A stretch of DNA of 64,000 nucleotides from Spectribacter hydrogenoxidans (GCF_031846275.1 NZ_JAVRIB010000007.1:111426-175425); one strand, 5' to 3'. Positions 25,878 through 35,014 are shown, counted from the first letter of the stretch. Translations and numbers: made by a program. Notes: a model not told the origin generated them from the letters alone.

Positions 25878-26696
25878 TCAGGAAACCTTCCGCTCGGCGG
25901 GTGTTTCGGCGATGCGAAAGAACGCACGGGCGGTAGCGCTGGTGCTGCGTGCCAGAGCCTCGGGCGCGGTGCCGCGTGCCTCGGCAAGCCGCGTCAGCAC
26001 ATGCGGCAGATGCATGGGCTCGTTGCGCCGTGTACGCGGTTTGGGGCGGATGCTGCGAGGCATCAGATAGGGGGCATCGGTTTCGATCATCAGCCGTTCG
26101 GCCGGCACGCTGTCTACCATGTCGAGTAGGTGGCGACCGCGGCGCTCGTCGCAGATCCAGCCGGTGATGCCGATATGGCAATCCAGGTCGAGGCACTCGA
26201 ACAGGGCGCGGCGATCGGCGGTAAAACAGTGCACCACGCAGTCCCCCAGGGCATCCCGGTGTTCCCGCAGCACCGCGATGAAACGGTCGTGGGCATCGCG
26301 CTGGTGCAGGAACACGGGCAGGCCGGTGGCCGCTGCGATCTCGAGCTGACGGGCAAACACCCGTTCCTGGATGGGTCGCGGGCACAGGTCGCGGAAGAAA
26401 TCGAGTCCGGTTTCCCCCACCGCCACGATCTGCCCGTCGCGCGCCGATGCGGTGATCTGCGCATAAAGGTCGGCATCCGCCTGATCGGCATGGTGCGGGT
26501 GCAGGCCGGCGGTGGCGTGTAGCTGCCCGGGGTAGGCCCGCGACAGTTCGGCGGCGCGACGGTTGCTGTCGGCATCCGAGCCGGTGACCACGATCTGCGC
26601 CACGCCCGTCGCGTGGGCGCGATTGATCACTGCGTCCAGGTCCTCTTCAAAGCTCTCGTGCGCCAGGTTGGCGCCTATATCGATCAGATCGTCCAT
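25878..26696 (-). CDS. tatD: TatD family metal-dependent hydrolase
   Basis: The start at 26696 (MDDLIDIGANLAHESFEEDL) gives 272 residues, the family length. Metal-ligand motifs of the TIM-barrel are present in order: an N-terminal DIGANL in place of the more common DxHxH variant, GLHPHHA, GETGLDFFRD, HCFTADRRA and IETDAPYLMPRSIRPK. TatD proteins are Mg2+-dependent DNA exonucleases with a role in DNA repair and quality control. The longer upstream frame is proline/arginine-rich and non-homologous. Confidence 0.93.
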   Translation of the reverse strand: MDDLIDIGANLAHESFEEDLDAVINRAHATGVAQIVVTGSDADSNRRAAELSRAYPGQLHATAGLHPHHADQADADLYAQITASARDGQIVAVGETGLDFFRDLCPRPIQERVFARQLEIAAATGLPVFLHQRDAHDRFIAVLREHRDALGDCVVHCFTADRRALFECLDLDCHIGITGWICDERRGRHLLDMVDSVPAERLMIETDAPYLMPRSIRPKPRTRRNEPMHLPHVLTRLAEARGTAPEALARSTSATARAFFRIAETPAERKVS

Positions 26697-26757
26697 GCCG
26701 TCGGCATCCCGTTGGTCGTGAGTCTCGGGCGGACCGGGGTGCCGCGTGCATCCCGAA

Positions 26758-27252
26758 TCAGGGTCCCTGACAGGCAGGCGGGCGGTCCGGCCCGTCGCAG
26801 TTGATGTCATTGGTGGGTGCACCGGTGCCCCCGGGTTCCCGGTCGCCCTCGTCAATCGCGCCGTCCACCACGAGGAACAGGATCACCGCACCACTGGCCG
26901 CTACGGCCACGGTGCCGAGGTTGTTCTTGAGGTAGTCGACAACACCGCCGGATTCATCGTCCTGCCTGAGAATCAGTTCGCGCGACACGATTGGCGTGCC
27001 GCCCAGGTGGAGGTGGTCGAACCCGTTTCGGTCGAACTGCCATTCTACCAGTGCGGCTTTACGATCCTGTTGCTCGACGCGCCAGTCGTGATCCAGGCGC
27101 AGGCCGTAATTCAGGCCGGCTTCGGTGCCGGTGGGACCGTCGAAATCGAAGCCCATGTACAGGGAGGCGTTGGCACCGTAATCGATCTCGGCGGCAGCGC
27201 CACTGGAGGCGCCGAGACAAAACGCCCCGATAACCATCATCCGTTTCAACAT
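26758..27252 (-). CDS. Small envelope protein of unknown function
   Basis: The 164-residue product has a signal peptide (MMVIGAFCLGASSGAAAE), a 90-residue region that looks beta-rich, one later membrane helix (about residues 115-136, LGTVAVAASGAVILFLVVDG), and a polar tail with two cysteines (NDINCDGPDRPPACQG). A GGAGGGG site precedes the ATG. I recognise no family. A hairpin lies in its 5' leader region. It may be a bitopic inner-membrane protein with its tail in the cytoplasm. Confidence 0.65.
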   Translation of the reverse strand: MLKRMMVIGAFCLGASSGAAAEIDYGANASLYMGFDFDGPTGTEAGLNYGLRLDHDWRVEQQDRKAALVEWQFDRNGFDHLHLGGTPIVSRELILRQDDESGGVVDYLKNNLGTVAVAASGAVILFLVVDGAIDEGDREPGGTGAPTNDINCDGPDRPPACQGP

Positions 27253-27272
27253 CGTGTTCCCCTCCCCCTCGG

Positions 27273-27297
27273 GCCGGCGGCTGGCCGGCGATTTTTT
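27273..27297 (+). other. Terminator-like hairpin in the leader of the small envelope protein gene
   Basis: GCCGGC, a 5-base loop and GCCGGC are followed by GATTTTTT on the plus strand. As a terminator it would face into the gap before the SH3-protein gene, where no plus-strand gene ends, so it may stop antisense transcription or act on the minus-strand leader. Confidence 0.35.
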
Positions 27298-27427
27298 ATC
27301 GAAACCGGAATGAGGTTAGCGGCGCGCTGAACCTCTGGCAAGGCGCATTGTCGGATTGCGATCAGGTGTCCTGAAGCGGGCCCTGCGGCGTGCAATGTCC
27401 TGTCATGGCTCGCGCCTTGCGGTGACT

Positions 27428-27436
27428 TGCTACAAT
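27428..27436 (+). promoter_or_regulatory. Extended -10 promoter candidate for the SH3-domain gene
   Basis: TGCTACAAT matches an extended -10 (TGnTAnAAT) about 35 bases before the start codon. No good -35 is seen 17 bases upstream, which is acceptable for extended -10 promoters. The same GCTACAATC word occurs before hldD. Confidence 0.4.
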
Positions 27437-27470
27437 CTCGCGCCTTTACCGTTTGGCTACCTGGTGGGCT

Positions 27471-28136
27471 ATGGGGCTTATGTCGTCGCGCGTTTGTGCT
27501 GCCGTATTGCTGGTTTTTGTGGTTACCGCCGCTTCAGCGGCGGATCGCTATGTCAGCGATGAACTCTCGATCAATCTTCGGCGCGGGCCGGGCAATGACT
27601 ATCGCATTACCCAGCTGCTGGACGCCGGCGAACCGGTGACGGTGATCGAGACCGGCGACGGCTGGACCCATGTCCGTACGGAAGGCGGCTCGGACGGCTG
27701 GGTGCTGACCCGCTTCCTGTCAGATGAGCCGGCCGCCCGCACCCAGCTCGCCGAGATGCGCGAACGCGTGACGGAGCTGGAGGAGAGCAATGCCTCGCTG
27801 CGGGAAGAGCTGTCCGAAGTAATGGAAGGCTCCTCCGAACTGGGCGCACTGAAGAAAGAGCTGGTGGCCGAGAACAAGGCCCTCAAGCAGGAACTCAGCC
27901 AGATCAAGGAGACGTCGGCGAACGCCGTCCGTATCAATCGCGAGAATCAGGAGTTTCGCGAGCAGATTCTGTCGATGGAAAGCGAGGTCGAGCGCCTTCG
28001 CCACGAGAATCAGGCCCTGCAGAGCCGGCGTGACGGCATGAAGGTAGGGGCCATCATCCTGCTTGGCGGTATCCTGCTGGGTCTGGTGTTGCCGCTGTTT
28101 CGCCGGCGTTCCCGTAACAGCTGGGATTCAATCTAG
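27471..28136 (+). CDS. TIGR04211/YgiM-type SH3 domain protein
   Basis: The product of about 221 residues has a signal peptide (VCAAVLLVFVVTAASA) and a bacterial SH3 domain (DELSINLRRGPGNDYRITQL to GWVLTRFLSDE). A long coiled coil follows (about residues 85-185, ELEESNASLREELSEVMEGS), then a C-terminal membrane helix (GAIILLGGILLGLVLPLF) and a basic tail. This is the layout of YgiM-like proteins, whose SH3 domain probably senses or binds the cell wall. Starts at 27471 and 27480 are both possible; the latter has GGGG at a better distance. Confidence 0.87.
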   Translation: MGLMSSRVCAAVLLVFVVTAASAADRYVSDELSINLRRGPGNDYRITQLLDAGEPVTVIETGDGWTHVRTEGGSDGWVLTRFLSDEPAARTQLAEMRERVTELEESNASLREELSEVMEGSSELGALKKELVAENKALKQELSQIKETSANAVRINRENQEFREQILSMESEVERLRHENQALQSRRDGMKVGAIILLGGILLGLVLPLFRRRSRNSWDSI

Positions 28137-28183
28137 CCCTTCTCCCGCGCGGCTGCGCCCCGCGCCGTCAATCGAGATCATCG

Positions 28184-30055
28184 ATGGAACATCAGCTCGG
28201 CCATACCCTGGTTCTGATCGTCTTTCTAGGCGTCTTCTCCCAGTGGGCGGCATGGTGGCTGCGCATGCCCGCCATCGTGCTTTTCCTGGTGTCCGGCGTG
28301 CTGGCCGGGCCGGTACTGGGGCTGGTGGATCCCAGCGCGGACTTCGGCGATATCCTGCGCCCGGTGGTGGGCCTCGCGGTGGCGGTGATCCTGTTCGAGG
28401 GCGGGCTGAGCCTGCACTGGCACGAATTCCGCGAAGCCGCCGCCGGGGTGCGGCGCCTGATCACCGTGGGCGCGGCGCTGACCTGGGCCTTCGCCAGCAC
28501 CGCCGCCTATTTCATCGGCGGCCTGTCGCTGCCGGTATCGCTGGTATTCGGGGCGATCCTGATCGTGACCGGCCCCACCGTGATCATTCCCATGCTGCGG
28601 CAGGCGGGCCTGAACCGCCGCACCGCCTCCTACCTGAAGTGGGAAGGCATCATCAACGATCCCATCGGCGCGCTGCTGGCGGTGCTGGTGTTCCAGTATT
28701 TCGTGGTTACCGGCGATACCAGCAACGGCGCGCAGGTGTTCGTCGACCTGGGCTGGGCGCTACTTGTGTCCCTGGCGATGGGAGCGGGTACCGGTTCCGC
28801 GCTGGGGTGGGCGTTCAACCGGACGCTGGTGCCGGAATACCTCAAGGCCCCGGCCACGTTCGCGCTGGTGCTGGTGATCTACACCCTGGCCAACATGGTC
28901 TTTGCCGAGGCCGGTCTGCTGGCGGTCACGGTCATGGGCATGGTGATGGGCAACATGCAGATTGCCGGCATGGTGGAGCTGCGCCGGTTCAAGGAATACA
29001 TCACCATCCTGATGGTGGCCGTGGTGTTCGTGGTGCTCACGGCCGATCTCGATCCCCAGGTGTTGTCCCATCTGGATTGGCATGCCGCCGCGCTGGTGCT
29101 GGCGGTGATGTTCGTGGTTCGCCCGGCGGCAGTGCTGCTGTCCACCATGTTTTCCGGCATGGACTGGCGCGACCGGGTGCTGCTGGCCTGGATTGCCCCG
29201 CGCGGCATCGTGGCCGCGGCCGTGGCCGGTGTGTTCGGGCCGTTCATGGTCGAGGCCGGCTACGACGGGGCCGAACTGCTGCTGCCGCTGATCTTCGCGG
29301 TGGTGTTTTCCACCGTGATCCTGCATGGCTTCACCCTGGGCCGGCTGTCCCGCTGGTTGCGGTTGTCCGCCGATCCCCATGGCGTGCTGATCGTGGGTGC
29401 GTCGCCCTGGACCACGGAACTAGCCCGGGCGCTGACCAACGAACTCAACGTCTCCACCCTGCTGGTGGACTCCAGCTGGCACCGGCTGCGCCAGGCCCGG
29501 CTGGCCGGGGTGCGCGTGCTCTACGGTGAGGTCCTGTCGGACCAGATCCAGCAATCCCTGGAACTCAATGAAATTGCCTGCCTGCTGGCCGCCACCAGCA
29601 ACGATGCCTATAACGCCCTGGTCTGCAATGCGTTTTCCAAGAATCTGGAGCACGACCGCGTATTCCAGCTGCCAATGTATGCGGCCGATCAGAGCAACGA
29701 GGCCAAGCTGGTGGCGCAGCCGCTGCGGGGCCGCCCGGCGTTCCACGAGAACGCCCAGTACGAAGAGCTCTGGCGCCGGCATTTCCAGAACTGGCAGTTC
29801 TTCAAGGCGAGGCTCAGCGACACCTATGGCTACGAGGACTTCCGCCGCGACCTGCCGCCCGAAGCGTTCGTGATCGCGGTGCTCTACCAGGATGGCATTC
29901 TGTTGTTCCGGCCGGCCTACCGGAATGGCCACCGCCCCTCGGCGGGCGACACCATCGTCTACTACGCACCCCGCCGTTCGCAGACGGCCCGCTCGGATAC
30001 GGATGCCACGGAAGACGCCGAGGATACGGATGCGGGCACTCAGCCTGCCTCCTGA
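28184..30055 (+). CDS. CPA1-type cation:proton antiporter with C-terminal TrkA-N-like domain
   Basis: This 623-residue protein has about 12 membrane helices over the first 400 residues and a cytoplasmic nucleotide-binding-like domain after about residue 400 (HGVLIVGASPWTTELARALT, LLAATSNDAYNALVCNAF). The ion-binding region EGIINDPIGALLA has the Asn-Asp pair of electroneutral CPA1 exchangers. The product should swap Na+ or K+ for protons to control cytoplasmic pH and salt. It starts 47 bases behind the SH3 gene and is followed directly by the hydrolase gene. Confidence 0.9.
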   Translation: MEHQLGHTLVLIVFLGVFSQWAAWWLRMPAIVLFLVSGVLAGPVLGLVDPSADFGDILRPVVGLAVAVILFEGGLSLHWHEFREAAAGVRRLITVGAALTWAFASTAAYFIGGLSLPVSLVFGAILIVTGPTVIIPMLRQAGLNRRTASYLKWEGIINDPIGALLAVLVFQYFVVTGDTSNGAQVFVDLGWALLVSLAMGAGTGSALGWAFNRTLVPEYLKAPATFALVLVIYTLANMVFAEAGLLAVTVMGMVMGNMQIAGMVELRRFKEYITILMVAVVFVVLTADLDPQVLSHLDWHAAALVLAVMFVVRPAAVLLSTMFSGMDWRDRVLLAWIAPRGIVAAAVAGVFGPFMVEAGYDGAELLLPLIFAVVFSTVILHGFTLGRLSRWLRLSADPHGVLIVGASPWTTELARALTNELNVSTLLVDSSWHRLRQARLAGVRVLYGEVLSDQIQQSLELNEIACLLAATSNDAYNALVCNAFSKNLEHDRVFQLPMYAADQSNEAKLVAQPLRGRPAFHENAQYEELWRRHFQNWQFFKARLSDTYGYEDFRRDLPPEAFVIAVLYQDGILLFRPAYRNGHRPSAGDTIVYYAPRRSQTARSDTDATEDAEDTDAGTQPAS

Positions 30056-30058
30056 GTG

Positions 30059-30700
30059 ATGACCTGGCCCGACCGCAATCAGCGCCGGGAAGCCAGTGTC
30101 CCGGGGCCGGTGGGAAATCTCGCCGCCACCATTGAAACGGGTGCCGAGGCGCCGCGTGGCATCGCCGTGATTTGCCATCCCCATCCGCTACATGGCGGTA
30201 CGCGTCAGAACAAGGTGGTCACCACCCTGGGGCGGGCCGCCCGCGCGGCCGGATTCGATGCGCTGCGGTTCGATTTTCGTGGTGTCGGCGACAGTCAGGG
30301 CGAGCACGACGACGGCATTGGCGAACAGGATGATTGCCGGGCGGCTGTCGCGTATGCGCGGGATGCATGCGCTGACTTGCCGATCGCGCTGATGGGGTTT
30401 TCCTTCGGGGCGGCCACCGCGTTGCGGGTTGCGGCCGCCGACGGTGCCGCGGCACTGATCACCGTCGGCCTGCCGGCTGGCTATTTCGAGGGCAGGCTTC
30501 CGACGCCCGATTGCCGATGGCTGGCCGTGCATGGCAGTGCTGACGAGATCGCGGATCCGGACGCGGCACGCGCCGCGCTGACCACGTTGACGACGCCGCC
30601 GCAGATGCAGTGGATGCCCGAGACCGGCCACTTCTTCCACGGCCGTCTGGGCGAGCTAAAGCAGATGGTGGCCGACTTTCTCCGGGCGGAGCCGATGTGA
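30059..30700 (+). CDS. Alpha/beta hydrolase (dienelactone hydrolase-like)
   Basis: The 213-residue product has the alpha/beta hydrolase order: ICHPHPLHGGTRQNKVVTTL near the N-terminus, FDFRGVGDSQGEHDDGIGEQ, the nucleophile elbow GFSFGA, a later Asp region (VHGSADEIADPDAA), and the catalytic His in PETGHFFHG. This is the pattern of a group of small cytoplasmic hydrolases of unknown substrate found in many proteobacteria. A GTG at 30056 and the ATG at 30059 are both possible starts. It lies directly behind the antiporter stop and overlaps the DUF3047 gene. Confidence 0.88.
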   Translation: MTWPDRNQRREASVPGPVGNLAATIETGAEAPRGIAVICHPHPLHGGTRQNKVVTTLGRAARAAGFDALRFDFRGVGDSQGEHDDGIGEQDDCRAAVAYARDACADLPIALMGFSFGAATALRVAAADGAAALITVGLPAGYFEGRLPTPDCRWLAVHGSADEIADPDAARAALTTLTTPPQMQWMPETGHFFHGRLGELKQMVADFLRAEPM

Positions 30701-31353
30701 ATGCCATGCGGCGGCTGCTCCCAGCTCTGATCTGGCTGGCGATCGGGCCGGCGGCGGCCGAACGGGTCGATCTCGGTCCCTTCTCCGGAGGCGAGATCGA
30801 CGGCTGGCAGACGCTTGGTTTCGACGACATTGCCGCCAGCGACTATGCCCTGGTCGAGCAGGATGGAAGCCGGGTGCTGCGCGGACAGTGCGACAACGGC
30901 GCCGCCGTGTTCGGCATCGAACAGCGCATCGATCTCGAGCAAACCCCGTATCTGCACTGGTCCTGGCGGGTCGATAACGTTTACGCCGATCTTGATGAGC
31001 GCACGCGGGCCGGAGATGATTTTCCGGCCCGCGTCTATGCGGTAATCGATGGTGGCTGGCGAATCTGGCGGACCCGCGCCATCAACTACGTCTGGGCCAG
31101 CCGCGAACCGGTCGGCGCCGCCTGGCCCAACCCGTTTAAGGAACAGGCCATGATGGTCGTGGTCGAAAGCGGACCCGGTGGCTGGCAGCACGAAGCGCGC
31201 AATGTTCAGGCCGATTTCCGCCGCCACTTCGACCGTGACACCGATCATATCGATGGCATCGCCCTGATGGTCGACTGCGACAACCTTGGCGGCCGCGGCC
31301 GTGCCTGGTTCGGTGACATTTTTCTCAGCGACAGCCCGGAAAGGACACCCTAG
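30697..31353 (+). CDS. DUF3047 family exported protein
   Basis: The GTG at 30697 overlaps the preceding stop (GTGA) and has GGAG five bases upstream, so I prefer it to the ATG at 30706. The 218-residue product has a signal peptide (LLPALIWLAIGPAAAER) and a beta-sandwich-like domain with LHWSWRVDNVYADLDERT, RAINYVWASREPVG and GIALMVDCDNLGGRGRAWFG, typical of DUF3047. The function of the family is unknown. The operon context (antiporter, hydrolase, TerB-like) gives no clear clue. Confidence 0.87.
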   Translation: MNAMRRLLPALIWLAIGPAAAERVDLGPFSGGEIDGWQTLGFDDIAASDYALVEQDGSRVLRGQCDNGAAVFGIEQRIDLEQTPYLHWSWRVDNVYADLDERTRAGDDFPARVYAVIDGGWRIWRTRAINYVWASREPVGAAWPNPFKEQAMMVVVESGPGGWQHEARNVQADFRRHFDRDTDHIDGIALMVDCDNLGGRGRAWFGDIFLSDSPERTP

Positions 31354-31355
31354 AC

Positions 31356-31808
31356 GTGAATCTGCTGGAACGACTCAAGACCACCCTCAACGATCCCGCC
31401 ACCCGCGACAGCAATCCCGAGCACACCCGCGAACTGGCCGCCGCGGTGTTGTTGCTGGAAATGGAACATGCGGATCACGAGCACGATCCGCGTGAACAGG
31501 ACGAGATCCGGCGGCTGCTGCGCGAGACCTTCCACCTGACCGGGGACGAGGTCGCCGATCTGCTGGAAGCGGCGCGGCCGGCCCAGCGCGAGGCGATTTC
31601 GCTGCACCGCTTCATCCAGGTGCTTAACGACGGCATGGATGTCACCGACAAGCGCCGGGTGCTGGAGATGCTCTGGCAGGTGGCCTACGCCGATGCCCAT
31701 CTGGATGCGCACGAGGAGCATCTGCTGCGGCATCTGGCCGAGCTGCTGCACCTGCCGCATCGGGAATTCATTCAGGCGAAGCTGGCGGTTCAGGGCGAAG
31801 CCCCCTGA
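31356..31808 (+). CDS. TerB family protein
   Basis: This 150-residue, acidic, all-helical protein starts at a GTG two bases behind the DUF3047 stop. It shows the TerB pattern of paired helices with acidic metal-binding positions (ELAAAVLLLEMEHADHEHD, MLWQVAYADAHLDAHEEHLL). TerB-like domains occur in tellurite-resistance and membrane-stress systems, and many stand-alone copies like this one have no assigned role. No other ter genes are present nearby. Confidence 0.87.
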   Translation: MNLLERLKTTLNDPATRDSNPEHTRELAAAVLLLEMEHADHEHDPREQDEIRRLLRETFHLTGDEVADLLEAARPAQREAISLHRFIQVLNDGMDVTDKRRVLEMLWQVAYADAHLDAHEEHLLRHLAELLHLPHREFIQAKLAVQGEAP

Positions 31809-31821
31809 TCGGCGGCGTGGG

Positions 31822-32457
31822 TCAGCGCGGGTCCCGTCGCAGCCGATATAGGGCGATTTCACCCAGCAGGTTGGGCAGCAGGCGCATGCCCCAGGTGCTG
31901 CGATGGGCGTGGTTGACCATGTGGCGGCGCGTGATGGTGATGCCGAGCATGCGGCACAGCCGTTCGAAATCTCGAACCGTGCACAGATGGATGTTGGGCG
32001 TGTCGTACCATTCGTCGGGCATCGCCCGGGATATCGGCATCACCCCCCGCAGCGCAATCGACAGGCGCGGTTTCCAGTGGCCGAAATTGGGGAAAGTCAC
32101 CACACTTTCGCGACCGATGCGCAGCATCTCCGCCAGCAGCAGGTCGGGGCGCCGCACTTCCTGCAGGGCGGCGGTCATCAGTACCACATCGAAGCTGTCG
32201 TCCTCGAACTGGGATAGGCCGTCGTCCAGGTCCAGCTGCAGGACGTTGACGCCCGCCGCCACCGAGGCGATGACATTGTCCGGATTGATCTCCAGCCCGT
32301 AACCGGTCACGCCCTGGGTGGCCATCAGCCGCGCCAGCAGGGTGCCGTCGCCACAGCCGAGGTCGAGCACCCGCGCGCCCGGCTCGATCCAGCGGCTGAT
32401 GATGTCCAGGTCGGCGCGCAACTCGCCGGTTTCCGATACGGCTGGGTCGGTACTCAT
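31822..32457 (-). CDS. metW: Methionine biosynthesis protein MetW
   Basis: The 211-residue product is a SAM-methyltransferase-fold protein with motif I in GARVLDLGCGDGTLLARL. It contains the MetW-specific stretches FDVVLMTAALQEVRRPDLLL and ESVVTFPNFGHWKPRLS. MetW is required with MetX for homoserine acylation in several gammaproteobacteria, although its own catalytic activity is unclear. It overlaps metX by 4 bases, which fits obligate partners. Confidence 0.95.
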   Translation of the reverse strand: MSTDPAVSETGELRADLDIISRWIEPGARVLDLGCGDGTLLARLMATQGVTGYGLEINPDNVIASVAAGVNVLQLDLDDGLSQFEDDSFDVVLMTAALQEVRRPDLLLAEMLRIGRESVVTFPNFGHWKPRLSIALRGVMPISRAMPDEWYDTPNIHLCTVRDFERLCRMLGITITRRHMVNHAHRSTWGMRLLPNLLGEIALYRLRRDPR

Positions 32458-33602
32458 ACGCCGGCCTCCTCGGCCACCCGGTCGAGGTACCCGTTCAGGG
32501 TGCGAACGTAGTGGGGCATGGTCAGCAGGAAGTCATCGTGGCCGACATCGGAGGTAATCTCGGCGTAACTGACGTGCTTGCCGGCATCGACCAGGGCATC
32601 CACGATTTCCCGCGATCGGGCCGGTGAAAAACGCCAGTCCGAGGTGAAGGAAATCACCAGGAAGCGGGCCAGCGCCGGGGCGAAGGCCTGGGCCAGCTTG
32701 CCGTCGGCCCGGGCGGCCGGATCGAAGTAGTCCAGCGCCTTGGTCATCAGCAGGTAGGTGTTGGCATCGAAACGGTCCACGAAGGACTGGCCCTGATAAC
32801 GCAGATAGGATTCCACCTGGAATTCGACGTCGAACCCGTAGTTGATCCGGCCGCCGCGCAGGTCGCGGCCGAACTTGGCGCGCATGGCCTCATCCGACAG
32901 GTACGTGATGTGGCCGAGCATCCGGGCCAGCATCAGGCCGCGACGCGGTACCACCCCGTGCTCGTAATAGCGGCCGCCGTGGAACTCCGGATCGGTGACG
33001 ATCGCCTGTCGGGCGATCTCGTTGAATGCGATGTTCTGGGCGGACAGCCGGGGCGCCGCCGCAATCACCAGTGCGTGGCGCAGCGCCTCGGGATAATCGA
33101 TGGACCACTGCATCACCTGCATGGCCCCGAGGCTGCCGCCGGCCACCGCAGCCCAGCAGTCGATGCCCAGGTGCCGCTGGAGGATGCGTTGCGAACGCAC
33201 CCAGTCGGCCACCGTGACAACCGGGAAGTCGGGACCGTAGGGCCGGCCGGTGGCCGGATTGTGGTCGCCCGGGCCGGTGGAGCCCTGGTAACCGCCCAGA
33301 TTGGCCGGGCAGACCACGAAGAATCGGTTGGTGTCGAAGGGCTTGCCGGGCCCGATGCACTTGTCCCACCAGCCCGGCTTGTCATCGTTCTCGCTGTGGT
33401 AACCGGCGGCATGGTGATTGCCGGACAGGGCATGGCAGACCAGGATGGCGTTGCTGCGATCCGCGTTCAACTCGCCGTAGGTCTCGAAGACCAGTTCATA
33501 GGGACCGAAGGTCTTGCCGCAATCCAGCGGCAGCGGCTCCGCCACCTGCAGCGATTGCGGCGTGACGATGCCGACGGAATTGGCGGGCAGGGTACGGGGC
33601 AT
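32454..33602 (-). CDS. metX: Homoserine O-acyltransferase MetX
   Basis: MetX activates homoserine by acetylation or succinylation at the start of methionine synthesis. From the ATG at 33602 the product has 382 residues. The alpha/beta hydrolase core is clear: HALSGNHHAAGYHSEND (oxyanion region), the nucleophile elbow AGGSLGAMQVMQWS, and the catalytic His region DVGHDDFLLTMPHY. Whether it uses acetyl- or succinyl-CoA cannot be told with certainty; relatives paired with MetW are often succinyltransferases. The longer upstream frame runs into yggT and is rejected. Confidence 0.95.
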   Translation of the reverse strand: MPRTLPANSVGIVTPQSLQVAEPLPLDCGKTFGPYELVFETYGELNADRSNAILVCHALSGNHHAAGYHSENDDKPGWWDKCIGPGKPFDTNRFFVVCPANLGGYQGSTGPGDHNPATGRPYGPDFPVVTVADWVRSQRILQRHLGIDCWAAVAGGSLGAMQVMQWSIDYPEALRHALVIAAAPRLSAQNIAFNEIARQAIVTDPEFHGGRYYEHGVVPRRGLMLARMLGHITYLSDEAMRAKFGRDLRGGRINYGFDVEFQVESYLRYQGQSFVDRFDANTYLLMTKALDYFDPAARADGKLAQAFAPALARFLVISFTSDWRFSPARSREIVDALVDAGKHVSYAEITSDVGHDDFLLTMPHYVRTLNGYLDRVAEEAGV

Positions 33603-33610
33603 TCCCTGGC

Positions 33611-34177
33611 TTACCGGAACAGACCCGGCAACGGCAGCAGACGGCTGATCACCTGCAGCCCGATGATCACCACCAGCGGCGAGATGTCCAGCCCGCTGAT
33701 CGGCGGCACGTACTGGCGCACCGGACGCAGCAGCGGCTCGTTCACGCTCCACAGCACCGCCGTGGCCGGGGTGTGGTGGCCCGGCGTCAGCCAGCTGGCC
33801 AGGGCCTGGATCAGGATAGTGAAGGTGAACAGGTTACACACCATCACCAGGGTCTTGAGCAGCGCCCACCAGGCGATTGCGATCGGTTGCGCGGCGATGG
33901 CCTCCGGATACAGCCAGATATCCACCTGGATGTTGACGAAGCACAGCAGCACGGCCAGCGACAGAGCGGCCAGATCGATGTTGCGCCAGCGGGGAATCAC
34001 CCGCCCCAGCAGTCCGACCGGCGGATTGGTGACTTGCCACACGAACTGCGAGATCGGGTTGTGGAAATCGGCGCGCGCGATCTGGAGCAGCATCCGCAGC
34101 AGCAGCACGATGATGTACAGCGCGAACAGCGTGTCCACCAGGAACATCAGGGCATTGTTGGCATTGCCGGCGGCCAT
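33611..34177 (-). CDS. yggT: YggT family membrane protein
   Basis: The 188-residue inner-membrane protein has about four to five helices and two copies of the YggT repeat (LLLRMLLQIARADFHNPISQ and TILIQALASWLTPGHHTPA, with NEPLLRPVRQYVPPISGLDI after the second). The family is implicated in osmotic-shock tolerance or membrane assembly, but the mechanism is unknown. It sits between proC and metX, its usual place. Confidence 0.93.
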   Translation of the reverse strand: MAAGNANNALMFLVDTLFALYIIVLLLRMLLQIARADFHNPISQFVWQVTNPPVGLLGRVIPRWRNIDLAALSLAVLLCFVNIQVDIWLYPEAIAAQPIAIAWWALLKTLVMVCNLFTFTILIQALASWLTPGHHTPATAVLWSVNEPLLRPVRQYVPPISGLDISPLVVIIGLQVISRLLPLPGLFR

Positions 34178-34189
34178 GGGGCTCCTTGG

Positions 34190-35014
34190 CTATTGGTCGG
34201 CGATTTGCGCGGCCAGCTCGCGCGAGCGGCCGGCGGCGGCCCGCATGGCCTCCGCCACGAGCAGGTCGAAACCGCCTTCGTCGAGAATGGTCAGCGCCCG
34301 CTCGGTGGTGCCGCCGGGCGAGGTGACGTTGGTCCGCAGGGTGGTGGGCGAATCGCCGGACTCCACCGCCATGCGCGCGGCACCCAGGGCGGTCTGTCGC
34401 ACCAGCCGGGTGGCGATTTCCCGGTCCAGGCCGAGTTCCTCGGCGGCGGCCTGCATGGCCTCCATGAACGCGAAGAAGTACGCGGGACCGCTGCCCGAGG
34501 TGGCGGTGACCGCGTCGAGGTCGTCCTCGCGATCCACCCAGAGCGTTTCGCCGGCGCCGGCCAGAACGGTTTCGGCCGCGGCGCACTGGTCGGCGCTGAC
34601 GTGTTCACCGGCGAACAGGGCGGTGATACCGGCCCCGATCAGCGCCGGGGTGTTGGGCATGCTGCGAACCAGGGGCAGGTCGGCGTCCAGCCACCGGGCG
34701 AGCGCCGCCAGCGGCACCCCGGCGGCAATGGAAATCACCAGCGGCCGCACCTGTCCGGCCAGCGAAGCCAGCTCGCCGACCACGGTGGCCATGATCTGCG
34801 GCTTGACCGCCAGTACCCAGATGGTGGCCTGCGGCAACAATTCCGCCGGCGCCGCCGCGGCCCGGACACCGAAGCGTTCGGTCAGGGCAGCACGCTTGTC
34901 CGCATCCGGCTCGATCACTGCCACTCCAGCGGACGGGTGACCGTTGGCCAGCAACCCGCCGATCAGGCTTGTTGCCATGTTGCCACCGCCGATGAACGCG
35001 ATTGTATCGGGCAT
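34190..35014 (-). CDS. proC: Pyrroline-5-carboxylate reductase
   Basis: ProC reduces 1-pyrroline-5-carboxylate to proline with NAD(P)H. The start at 35014 gives 274 residues, beginning with the dinucleotide-binding motif IAFIGGGNMATSLIGGLLA. Later motifs include SMPNTPALIGAGITALF and the signature SPGGTTERALTILDEGGF. It is the first gene of the proC-yggT-metX-metW set and is divergent from ilvA, with a 115-base shared upstream region. Confidence 0.96.
   Translation of the reverse strand: MPDTIAFIGGGNMATSLIGGLLANGHPSAGVAVIEPDADKRAALTERFGVRAAAAPAELLPQATIWVLAVKPQIMATVVGELASLAGQVRPLVISIAAGVPLAALARWLDADLPLVRSMPNTPALIGAGITALFAGEHVSADQCAAAETVLAGAGETLWVDREDDLDAVTATSGSGPAYFFAFMEAMQAAAEELGLDREIATRLVRQTALGAARMAVESGDSPTTLRTNVTSPGGTTERALTILDEGGFDLLVAEAMRAAAGRSRELAAQIADQ

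Noticed and set aside
28063..29529. Second long plus-strand frame overlapping the antiporter gene
   Set aside because: It is Arg/Gly/Pro-rich and lacks membrane helices. The antiporter frame has full family motifs in the same DNA.
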